From Aureispira anguillae (GTDB lineage: Bacteria; Bacteroidota; Bacteroidia; Chitinophagales; Saprospiraceae), in contig NZ_AP026867.1 of assembly GCF_026000115.1 (NCBI RefSeq), positions 2,139,501 to 2,203,500 of the forward strand: a stretch of 64,000 nt of DNA, read 5' to 3'. Positions 30,018 through 37,842 of the stretch are shown here, piece by piece. The notes under the pieces are model-generated. The model was not told the DNA's origin, searched no databases, and was given only the letters and a program-made list of their open reading frames with translations. A program made the translations under genes and the position numbers. Within the stretch, counting starts at the first letter, position 1. Every line of letters begins with the position of its first letter.

Positions 30018-31208
30018 TTATAGATTGATCGTTTGATCGGTAAATTGAAGTTTTTCTATAAGTTGAAGCGTATTAACGCCATCTCTGTTGGTGGTATTGT
30101 CATTAACCGTTGTAATATTATTGGCGGTACTAACGCTATATTCGGAGTAGCTGCCCGAAAATACAACGGTATTGCTGCCTGAATTTCCTGTTATATCATT
30201 GTTCAACTCATTAACAATTACAGATACATCATTGCTCCCCAATAAAGTCACATCTTTTAAATATCGGGCATGTTCCGTATAAGGTTTAGAAGGATCGTAT
30301 TTTAATGAAAATGATCCTGTCAAGGAGGCATCTATACGAGCATTATAAGTGAGGTAAGGATGAAAAAACTTATTGTTTAGTAAGTTGTTTCCAGTAGGAT
30401 CTTCTGTTGCAATTTCACTTCTATTTTTAGCAGTATATCCACCCCACATACTATGCGTAGCATTTTCTGTCCAAGCCCCCCACAAACCATAATAAGCATC
30501 AATCAAAGCTGCTAAATACTCCTGTGTCAAACTATTTTCTGCACGAAGTTCAGCAATCCAACTCGCACTTCCTATGCCCCATAAGTTGTTGGTTAATGCA
30601 TTTTGTTGTGCTGCTCTGATTTCTGCCTGATAGTTGGGCAAAGCACCTGGCATTCCTCCTGTGCCATCTACTCCAATTCCATTGTCGTGAACAAAGTGCA
30701 ATATTTCTTCATAGGCGGCATCTCTGTGCGTATAATCTTGATTCATGTACCAAGAATGCCCCTCTACCTGAATTTCATGTTGGTATAAAGGTTGTCCAGT
30801 TACTTGATTGCTAATCGGATTTTGACCATTGTCGCTACCATTTAATAAGGCTAAAATAGCATTGTTATCGGCTATTTTATTAGCAACAGCAGTTTTGTCA
30901 TTTCCATATTGAGAGCCAGGATAATTTTTTAAGTAATGTTCTAAAATACTTCGACATCGAACAATCTGTTCCTCTGTAATATCACTTTGAACAACAATAT
31001 GAATGGCTTTGCCATTAGGGGCTGTTACCTTAGTGTATCGATTAAAATTGGTGCTATAAAAATTACCCAAATTGGAAGGGATTACGTTTTCTATTCCTAA
31101 ACTAGGGTTGGCATTGCCAGAAGGCAGGGGGTTGGTTGCTTTGGTGCAACTCATAGCGTTGAGGATTAAAAAGATCAGTAGACCTTTTAAAAACAATACT
31201 TTGTTCAT
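30018..31208 (-). CDS. Lipoprotein with His-rich core and RTX-like C-terminal strand
   Basis: 396 residues with a lipobox at Cys21 (NAMSC). The central part (about 140-300) is rich in His, Trp and Asn and holds AAYEEILHFVHDNGIG (Glu167, Glu168, His171, His174), which could bind a metal as in some gluzincin-like proteases, although the classical HExxH is absent. The final ~60 residues (NNITTVNDNTTNRDGVNTL, LIEKLQFTDQTINL) match the end motif of haemolysin-type calcium-binding (RTX) proteins, in which a domain closes with ..IE.LqFaD.ti.L. I know no family with exactly this architecture. It appears monocistronic. Confidence 0.6.
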   Translation of the reverse strand: MNKVLFLKGLLIFLILNAMSCTKATNPLPSGNANPSLGIENVIPSNLGNFYSTNFNRYTKVTAPNGKAIHIVVQSDITEEQIVRCRSILEHYLKNYPGSQYGNDKTAVANKIADNNAILALLNGSDNGQNPISNQVTGQPLYQHEIQVEGHSWYMNQDYTHRDAAYEEILHFVHDNGIGVDGTGGMPGALPNYQAEIRAAQQNALTNNLWGIGSASWIAELRAENSLTQEYLAALIDAYYGLWGAWTENATHSMWGGYTAKNRSEIATEDPTGNNLLNNKFFHPYLTYNARIDASLTGSFSLKYDPSKPYTEHARYLKDVTLLGSNDVSVIVNELNNDITGNSGSNTVVFSGSYSEYSVSTANNITTVNDNTTNRDGVNTLQLIEKLQFTDQTINL

Positions 31209-31311
31209 AATAATGATAATTTATAAATAGTAGAAAATGAAATTTCCCTTGGTTTTAAACCGCCAAGAGTTTTTATCTAGGAGAGCTGTGGTGCAGACGT
31301 ATAGATGCGTA

Positions 31312-32370
31312 CTAATTTTTTAGTTGGATAGAAACCCCAAATTGCCCCTTGGTTTTATCAAGTTCTAATCTATGTTTTTGAGGATAAAGAATGTCTAAAC
31401 GATCTTTTAAGTTTTGGATGCCAATTTTATGAGAAGCAACCTTTTTATCATTGATAATATTATTTTTAGAAGCAAATATAATCTCATGCTCTGTGACATT
31501 AAGTTCAAAAGAAATGGGGGCATATTCTTTGAAGCTTACGCCATATTTAAAGGCATTTTCAACCAATGAAATTAAAGTCAGTGGTGCTATAAAACAAGCA
31601 TCTACTTTGCCTTGCTTTTTAAAAAATACAGGATAATTTTCTCCCAATCGGATTTGTTGAAAACCAATGTATTGTTCTATAAAAGTAATTTCATCTTGTA
31701 AGGGAACCAATTTGTTATTTCCTTGCTGCATGGTGTATCGCAAAATTTCAGAAAGTTTTAACGTAGCTTCTGTTGTTTGAGGAGCATTTTCAGCAATAGC
31801 AGCAGCATAAATGCTATTTAGTGCATTGTATAAAAAGTGGGCATTTAATTGGTGATCTAAATAGTTTAGTTTTGTGGCCTTTTGCAATTGTTCTATCTTC
31901 TTTTTTTCTCTTTCTTCTTTTTGAGCAATCCTAGAAATACCCAAACTAGAAGAGATTCCCAAGACAATAAAATGTATCAGCATCGAGAAATCAAAAAAAT
32001 GCACCACATCATCCATTTGAGAGGCATAACCAACGTCCAAAAAATACTGAAAAATTAATGTTCCTATTCCTAAAATAAAAAGAAAAAGGGCGCTCAACAT
32101 AAAAAGGTATCTCCACTTTTGGCTGCTGAAAAATTTAGGCGTGAGATACCAGCTATTTAAATAAAAAAATAAAAGGGCAGTAGGGAAGATTAAAAAAAAT
32201 TCATCAATATACCTTTGACCACTATAAAGCCGCAAAAAAGAATCTACTAATCCTTGAATATTAAAAATTAAGTGCAATGCCAATACCCAAAAAAAGATAT
32301 GGGCAAGAACTGTTTTATAAACAGGTTTTAAAAATTTTATTCTTGGCATAACTAACCGCTTTTCTAGCAT
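31312..32370 (-). CDS. LytS/YehU-type sensor histidine kinase
   Basis: 352 residues. Four hydrophobic segments lie in the first ~145 residues, then a short coiled linker (KEEREKKKIEQLQKATKL). The His_kinase motif LNAHFLYNALNSIY has His178 as the likely phosphorylated residue; the usual Pro before the His is Ala here. The ATPase N-box is VENAFKYGV near 265. A downstream in-frame start at 32349 (MPRIKF) is possible. It is co-oriented with the LytTR regulator 182 bp upstream, so the two form a pair in which the regulator gene comes first. Confidence 0.88.
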   Translation of the reverse strand: MLEKRLVMPRIKFLKPVYKTVLAHIFFWVLALHLIFNIQGLVDSFLRLYSGQRYIDEFFLIFPTALLFFYLNSWYLTPKFFSSQKWRYLFMLSALFLFILGIGTLIFQYFLDVGYASQMDDVVHFFDFSMLIHFIVLGISSSLGISRIAQKEEREKKKIEQLQKATKLNYLDHQLNAHFLYNALNSIYAAAIAENAPQTTEATLKLSEILRYTMQQGNNKLVPLQDEITFIEQYIGFQQIRLGENYPVFFKKQGKVDACFIAPLTLISLVENAFKYGVSFKEYAPISFELNVTEHEIIFASKNNIINDKKVASHKIGIQNLKDRLDILYPQKHRLELDKTKGQFGVSIQLKN

Positions 32371-32413
32371 TTACTTTATTATCTATTTCAACATTAGTCC
32401 GTTGAAAACCCGA

Positions 32414-32430
32414 ACCCAGCTATGCTGGCT
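32414..32430. repeat. Short dispersed hairpin, copy 1
   Basis: ACCCAGCTATGCTGGCT contains the hairpin CCAGC-TAT-GCTGG, lying in the gap between the response regulator and kinase genes. A variant copy lies at 58461-58477 on the other strand. Just after it GCTCAC and GTGAG can form a second small stem. Confidence 0.4.
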
Positions 32431-32552
32431 CACGAGGGACGAGTGAGTAACAAGGCTCACATTTCAAAAGTAGGCTATTTTGTTTTGACAAAAAAAAATA
32501 AGATACCAAGAAGCAAAATGTGTAGACTAAGTCCTAGCTTAGATCTGCTTTT

Positions 32553-33230
32553 TTACTTAAAATAGCCCAAAAACTGTTCTTGAAAGGAGGCACCAAGTGG
32601 TATGCTGATTGTATCAATAAAGATTTGCCCTTTTTGGAAAGAAGTAACTTGATGAATTGCTACAACATAAGAACGATGCACTCTTACAAAAAGAGAAGAG
32701 GGAAGTTTGTTGGTTATATTTTTTAAATTTAAACGAGTCAAATACATGGCTTTGGTCGTAAAAACTTTTACGTAATCCTTTAATCCTTCAATATATAAAA
32801 TATCTTGAAATAAAACTTTAACCGTTTTATAATCTACCTTAAGCAATAGATAATCTTTATTATAATTGTTATGCTGTAACTTAAATAATTTGTGGGCCTT
32901 ATTGACTCCTTTGAGAAAACGATCAAATCGGATTGGTTTTAGAATATAATCTACCAAATCTAATTCATAGCCTTTCAGGGCATAATTGTCATAAGCAGTC
33001 GTCAGAATTACAAGCGGTGGGTTTTCTAGCGCATTTAATAATTCTAAACCTGTGATGTCGGGCATTTCCACATCCAACAACAACAAATCAATTTTTGTAC
33101 TGTTTAGAAGGTCCAAGGCCTCAAATGCATTGGTGGTCGCCAATTTCAGGTCAATAAATGGAATTTTTTTAGCAAAGGAACTAAGAATTTCTATTGCAGG
33201 GAATTCATCATCAATTATTACTGTATTCAT
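32553..33230 (-). CDS. LytTR response regulator
   Basis: 225 residues. The receiver domain occupies 1-115 with acidic pocket IDDE (6-9), phosphoacceptor Asp53 in LLLLDVEMPD, Thr in VILTTAYDN and Lys in YILKPIRFDRF. Residues 125-225 are a LytTR DNA-binding domain (DILYIEGLKDYVKVFT, LFVRVHRSYVV). It is the partner of the histidine kinase encoded next. Targets are unknown. Confidence 0.92.
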   Translation of the reverse strand: MNTVIIDDEFPAIEILSSFAKKIPFIDLKLATTNAFEALDLLNSTKIDLLLLDVEMPDITGLELLNALENPPLVILTTAYDNYALKGYELDLVDYILKPIRFDRFLKGVNKAHKLFKLQHNNYNKDYLLLKVDYKTVKVLFQDILYIEGLKDYVKVFTTKAMYLTRLNLKNITNKLPSSLFVRVHRSYVVAIHQVTSFQKGQIFIDTISIPLGASFQEQFLGYFK

Positions 33231-33323
33231 ATCTTTTGCGCAAACAATTGGTGTAAGGTAGAACTACAAAAGTAGAATTATATTTTTGCTTGAACAAATG
33301 AGCGTTAAAAAGTCAGAGCCAAT

Positions 33324-34136
33324 TTAACTCCAATAGTGGGTTCGATATTTGCGTTTTTTCTGATACGTTCTTCCTGCTCGATAAGGATGGTAGATAATTC
33401 CTATGCTTATTCCAAGCATGAGGTTCCAACTTTGAGCCCGAATCAAAGAAAACCCTTTTGCATGAATACTTTGCAAAGAGGCAGGGAAGTAAGCAAGTGC
33501 AGCACTACCTTCTGTATTGGTAAACGAGGTTTCGAAATGACCGAGCAAGAGTAAACCAATTTGGTCGGTAAATTTTATCTTTGTACCCAATTCTAGAGAA
33601 AACCCCAACACAAAGCTCCTGAAAATATCCAAAGGTTCTTCTTTTTTGTTGTATTTCGTTCTATAATTAATGGTTTGATTGGGGAGCCCAGATAGGGGCG
33701 GATGCTGATGGGTACTGCTTGCTGTTAGTAAAATATCAAGATGCAGCCCTGCACGCATGAAAAAGCTAAATTTGTTGCTAGGGTTAGAGCTAATACGGAC
33801 TAAAAGCGGTAAACGAATATAACTAAGTTCTCGATAAACTTTGTGTTGTAAGGCTTTTATTTGGTTTGCAGTTTTGCGCTTGATGTAGTTTTGGCGGATA
33901 TAAACAAACCCCAGGCCTGTTCCTAAACCAACAGTTGGTGTAAAATTATGCCCAATAGTGAAGTTGGCATAACTCCCCAAACTGGGTCTAGCATCCTCAG
34001 AGGAATCGCTTAGGTCATCATTGTTTAGAATAAATGAAAAATTGGGGCTAAGACTAGCTGTCCATTCCAATCCCTGCTGTGCTGTAGCCGAACTCGCCAG
34101 CAACAAAAGGGAAAATAGTAAGGTGAGTAATTGCAT
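33324..34136 (-). CDS. Outer-membrane beta-barrel protein
   Basis: 270 residues with a signal peptide ending SATAQQ. The mature part alternates polar and hydrophobic residues as in small porin-like barrels of the PorT/OMP_b-brl family (YANFTIGHNFTPTVGLGTGLGFVYI, FMRAGLHLDILL, GFSLELGTKIKFTDQIGLLLLG). It ends in a basic tail (RTYQKKRKYRTHYWS) instead of a terminal aromatic, which is unusual for a barrel and may reflect an extra C-terminal extension. It is a separate transcript behind the pfa operon terminator. Confidence 0.72.
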   Translation of the reverse strand: MQLLTLLFSLLLLASSATAQQGLEWTASLSPNFSFILNNDDLSDSSEDARPSLGSYANFTIGHNFTPTVGLGTGLGFVYIRQNYIKRKTANQIKALQHKVYRELSYIRLPLLVRISSNPSNKFSFFMRAGLHLDILLTASSTHQHPPLSGLPNQTINYRTKYNKKEEPLDIFRSFVLGFSLELGTKIKFTDQIGLLLLGHFETSFTNTEGSAALAYFPASLQSIHAKGFSLIRAQSWNLMLGISIGIIYHPYRAGRTYQKKRKYRTHYWS

Positions 34137-34233
34137 AGGATGTTGTTTAATGGATCTAAGTATTCAAATTTGTGTTTTTAGAATTTAAACCAATCCAACA
34201 ACAGATGCAATATCAAAAAAGTCACTTTATCAA

Positions 34234-34318
34234 AAAAAATAGCGCTGTTTTTGAGTAGAAATGTCTTAATAACCTAGTTTTAGGAAATTAAAATCTCAAA
34301 AAAACAACGCTATTTTTT
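34234..34318 (-). terminator. Terminator of the pfa operon
   Basis: AAAAAATAGCGCTGTTTTTG and CAAAAAAACAACGCTATTTTTT pair over about 20 bp with a small bulge and enclose a 39-base loop. On the minus strand it ends in T6. It follows the pfaD stop codon by about 30 bp. Confidence 0.8.
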
Positions 34319-34349
34319 AGTTCAAAAAGAACCGTAAAACAACAATAAA

Positions 34350-35972
34350 TTAAACCAAAGAAGGGCTATACTGCTCTTTTGGGGTATAACTAGCCCATTC
34401 AGAAGGCAAGTTGATCCCTTGCGTTTTTAGGGCTTGAACACGGTACAAATAAGCTGCGCCATCCATGATATGCCCTGCAATATCAGCAGCTACACGATTT
34501 TCGTAAGCTTCCAAATAAGTGCCTTTCGCCCAATCGTTGAATGCGCCCATTGCAGGACCGCACCAAATTTGCATATCGGTAACACGCTCTTTGACACCTG
34601 CATTAGCCCAATTAGAAGACAAGCCTAGATACCAACGGAAAATCAACGCCATTTTTCGTTTGGGGTTATTGAGTGCTCGTTCGATTTGGTGTGGGTCTCG
34701 CTCTTGGAAAAACTCAATACAACCTTGCCAAATCTCTTCCAACGGTTTTTTAAAGGTTTGCTTTTCTAATTTTTCTCGTTCTGCTTGAGGGATTTCATCA
34801 ATAGAATTGTACTGCGTATAGAACTCATAAAGTTTTTTGGCTCTAGGACCAAACAAGGTGCCTCTTTTGAGTACCTGTAGCTCTACGCCCATCTCAAACA
34901 TATCTGAGGCAGGAGCCATCATAACATCTGTTTGTGATACATTGGCCAACAATTTTCGAACATGCTCTGAGGTTCCTGCTTCAACACAAGCTTGATTGAC
35001 AGAACCCGTAACGATATAGGCAGCTCCCATCATAAAGGCAGAAAGAGCCGATTCAGGAGTAGAAATTCCTCCTGCTGCGCCAATTCTAATAGGCGTTTCA
35101 AATTGGTGAACTTCTTGCAATTCATCTCTTAGGCGAATGATAGAAGGCAACAAAGCAACCAAAGGACGATTGTCGGTGTGTCCTCCAGAGTCTGCTTCTA
35201 CTGTAATATCATCTGCCATTGGCACTTTGGCAGCTAGCTGTGCTTGTAAAGCCGTAATTTTTCCATCTGCCAACAGTTGATCTAAATATTTTTTAGGAGC
35301 GGGCTGCATAAAATGGCTAGCAACTTCCTTGCGAGAAATCTTGGCAATCACTCGATTATTGATTTGTACATTTCCTGCTGCATCTTGGCTCAACCCTGCT
35401 ACTCTATAATGAACAATATTGATGGTCAAGCTTAAAAAAGCAGAAGCTTCAACAACACGTACTCCTCTACTCAAAAAGTGTTTTACAGCACCTTCCTCTA
35501 GTGCAGGCTCATTGGGACTGTGGATAAGGTTAAAGGCATAAGATTCTGTTTTTAGAGCATCTTGAATGGTATTAATGGCTTGTTCTACTCTATTAGGAAC
35601 CAAACCTGCTGCTCCAAATGAACCCAATAAACCAGCTTTCCCCATTGCAATTACCAACGCTTCAGAGGCAATTCCATTGGCCATTGCGCCTGTTTTGTAA
35701 GCGTGTTTCAATTGGTAATCTCTTCTGAAGGTAGGATCACCAAGTTGTTCAGCGGTCATAGGAGCAACCATACCCAATAACTGCAAACCATTGCCATTGG
35801 TATTTAATTCGCCTGCATTGGCAACTCCAATTCTACCTGCATGGTCCAAAACAACAAAACAGTTGTCGGCTGTGTTTTTTAATTTGCTTAATTGCCCTGC
35901 TTCATCCCAAGAAATTGAACGAGGAGAGCCCACCCAGTATAAATTCTGTTTTGTTCCTGTGAAAGTAATCAT
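34350..35972 (-). CDS. pfaD: PUFA synthase enoyl reductase PfaD
   Basis: 540 residues, the usual PfaD size. It is an FMN-dependent TIM-barrel enoyl reductase related to nitronate monooxygenase. Visible features are a barrel start with VVLDHAGRIGVANAG, GSFGAAGLVPNRVEQAI near 112-130, DSGGHTDNRPLVALLP near 264-279, AAGGISTPESALSAFMMGAA near 300-320 and MAPASDMFEMGVELQV near 355-370. It reduces the trans-2-enoyl-ACP intermediate in cycles where a saturated bond is wanted. It is the last gene of the operon, 23 bp after the acyltransferase. Confidence 0.95.
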   Translation of the reverse strand: MITFTGTKQNLYWVGSPRSISWDEAGQLSKLKNTADNCFVVLDHAGRIGVANAGELNTNGNGLQLLGMVAPMTAEQLGDPTFRRDYQLKHAYKTGAMANGIASEALVIAMGKAGLLGSFGAAGLVPNRVEQAINTIQDALKTESYAFNLIHSPNEPALEEGAVKHFLSRGVRVVEASAFLSLTINIVHYRVAGLSQDAAGNVQINNRVIAKISRKEVASHFMQPAPKKYLDQLLADGKITALQAQLAAKVPMADDITVEADSGGHTDNRPLVALLPSIIRLRDELQEVHQFETPIRIGAAGGISTPESALSAFMMGAAYIVTGSVNQACVEAGTSEHVRKLLANVSQTDVMMAPASDMFEMGVELQVLKRGTLFGPRAKKLYEFYTQYNSIDEIPQAEREKLEKQTFKKPLEEIWQGCIEFFQERDPHQIERALNNPKRKMALIFRWYLGLSSNWANAGVKERVTDMQIWCGPAMGAFNDWAKGTYLEAYENRVAADIAGHIMDGAAYLYRVQALKTQGINLPSEWASYTPKEQYSPSLV

Positions 35973-35995
35973 ATTTTCATAATTTGGTTGACTAG

Positions 35996-37324
35996 TTAAG
36001 ATTGAAGTTGTAATTGCTTAATAGACAACTGTTTTTTTAATAATCTTTTGAATGTTTGGACATATTGTTTCATATCACTTTCTGATATAACCTTAGCATC
36101 ATAACAAATACCAATTCTCAATTGTCCTTTATAGGTGTAAATGCTAATATATTTTTCGATCGTCATGGCAGAAGAAACAACAACAGGCAGATAGTGTGCT
36201 ATTTGGTATGAACCAGAAATATTAGGCTGCATAACGCCATAATTGGTCAAAATAAGCTCTGTATTTACCTTTGTTAAATCAAACTGCTTGATGAGTTTCT
36301 GAATGAGCCAATCTTTTCTCAGACCATACTTATTTAGATTAGCGGCATCCATTACAGAAGCCTTAATATCCAATAAGGTTAATAGACTCAATGGCTCCAT
36401 AGAATCAAACCACTCACTAACCTTTTGTTGCAATGCTTGTGCATAGACCTCTATCGGTTGCTCGTAGTGCTTAGGCAAATCTAATTTGATAGAATTGACG
36501 TAACAGCCCATCGCTTGCTTGGTATCTTTTAGTAGTTTTGGTCTAAGATTAGCCGTGATCATAAAATTTTTAATCGTGGGCTTTTTGTATACCTCAGCAG
36601 CTTGTCGAGCGTATAAAAATAACGTTCCCAAAAATGTATTGACAGAATAAGGCTTTGTTTTGCAATGCGCTATAATTGCCGTTGTCATTTCTGAACTAAA
36701 ATCTTCGATCAAAACCTTAGTCGCTCTATTGTCCCAATAGTTTTTATAAACTTGGTTAATCATAGGCTGCGTTAAGATCAGATCTTTTTTCTGCCAAAGC
36801 TTATTCACCAATTTAATCAGCATATTCTGACTCCAAGAATCTTGAAGGGCAGGAGCTAGTGCTTCAATAGGCTGATAATCGGGAATGGGCGGTAGTTCTT
36901 GACCATTTAATACCTGAATGATGTGTTTCAGTAAATTATTTAAGGACATACCATCACAAATGGCATGGTTGGCAACAACCATTAAATCAGTATGGGCTTC
37001 TCGTTGATTTAAAACAAAATGAATCAGTGGCTTTTGGTTGAGTTGATGGACAACTTGTAGCTCCTGATGTGCCAAAACATCGTAAGCAACATCCTGATAT
37101 TCTTTGACAAGAATCGTTAAGTCTGGCTTTAATAGTAGATAAGCATCATTATTTTCATCAATAATTGGAACCATCCGAAGAAAACAATGCTGTTGAGCTA
37201 CTTTATTTAACGCTTGTTCTATTGCCTCTTTAGAAACAATAGCATTCAAAGCCACTCCTGTTACAATATTGGTATTAGGAGAAGAGATAAAAAAACGTAA
37301 AATGCCAGATAACTTAATTTTCAT
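35996..37324 (-). CDS. HxxxD-type acyltransferase (condensation-domain-like)
   Basis: 442 residues without a signal peptide. The catalytic motif HAICDG (His120, Asp124) and the C-terminal strand pattern KYISIYTYKGQLRIGICYD near 400 match the condensation/PapA/WES superfamily. This superfamily transfers acyl chains from carrier proteins or CoA to an amine or alcohol. There is no adenylation or carrier domain, so it stands alone. Its place between pfaC and pfaD suggests it takes the finished PUFA from the ACPs of PfaA and transfers it to an alcohol or amine acceptor. Myxobacterial PUFA synthases fuse an acylglycerol-phosphate acyltransferase to the end of Pfa3 for a similar step; this protein may replace it. 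Function is inferred. Confidence 0.75.
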   Translation of the reverse strand: MKIKLSGILRFFISSPNTNIVTGVALNAIVSKEAIEQALNKVAQQHCFLRMVPIIDENNDAYLLLKPDLTILVKEYQDVAYDVLAHQELQVVHQLNQKPLIHFVLNQREAHTDLMVVANHAICDGMSLNNLLKHIIQVLNGQELPPIPDYQPIEALAPALQDSWSQNMLIKLVNKLWQKKDLILTQPMINQVYKNYWDNRATKVLIEDFSSEMTTAIIAHCKTKPYSVNTFLGTLFLYARQAAEVYKKPTIKNFMITANLRPKLLKDTKQAMGCYVNSIKLDLPKHYEQPIEVYAQALQQKVSEWFDSMEPLSLLTLLDIKASVMDAANLNKYGLRKDWLIQKLIKQFDLTKVNTELILTNYGVMQPNISGSYQIAHYLPVVVSSAMTIEKYISIYTYKGQLRIGICYDAKVISESDMKQYVQTFKRLLKKQLSIKQLQLQS

Positions 37325-37395
37325 TCAACAATTGACTTAAGGTAGTGTAAAAAATGCGGATTGCGCTGCTTTAAAAAGTTGCAATATAGCATTTT

Positions 37396-37836
37396 TTACA
37401 CGTCCTTGCTTAATTTATTTTTATAATAAAACAGTCCTTTTAAGAGGCCATATAGCGTAAAGGCTAACGGTCCAAAAAATATGCAAATAAACAAGATAGG
37501 CGCTACCCACCAATGGCTAATTTCTTCCTTTTTATAATCTAAAAATATCCATCTGCCAACAAATAAATCAAAAGCTCCTGCATAAGCCCAAAACAAGGTT
37601 GCTCCCCAAGGTTTCCCCATTAAAAGAGCAACGCTCTGAGCCGTAGGATCTTGAAAAACCAAAACAGAAGTTGCTAAATTAGGCAGTAGTGCCATCAAAT
37701 AACAAACTGTAGGAGGCATGATAATCCAAGGCGATTGAATGATCTTATTGCAAATCTTTACATTGGGAAAAGCAATCATCATCAACCAAAAAGGCATGAC
37801 AGACATAGCCGAAAGATGAAATAGAAATTCTATCAT
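37396..37836 (-). CDS. ABA4-like (DUF4281) membrane protein in the pfa operon
   Basis: 146 residues with four predicted membrane segments. It starts 6 bp after the pfaC stop, so it is tightly coupled to it. Residues MPFWLMMIAFPN near 14-25, AFDLFVGRWIFLDY near 88-101 and the ending FFGPLAFTLYGLLKG match the ABA4-like family. ABA4 proteins in plants are needed for neoxanthin formation. Bacterial members are often carotenoid- or lipid-associated, but their reaction is not established. In this operon it could be a membrane partner or an isomerase-like step for PUFA or carotenoid products. That role is an inference. Confidence 0.7.
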   Translation of the reverse strand: MIEFLFHLSAMSVMPFWLMMIAFPNVKICNKIIQSPWIIMPPTVCYLMALLPNLATSVLVFQDPTAQSVALLMGKPWGATLFWAYAGAFDLFVGRWIFLDYKKEEISHWWVAPILFICIFFGPLAFTLYGLLKGLFYYKNKLSKDV

Positions 37837-37842
37837 GTTCGT

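Noticed and set aside
31312-33230. The LytS/LytTR pair as the regulator of the pfa operon
   Set aside because: It lies in its own unit behind the pfa terminator and the barrel gene, with no shared motif at the pfa promoter. No support beyond nearness.
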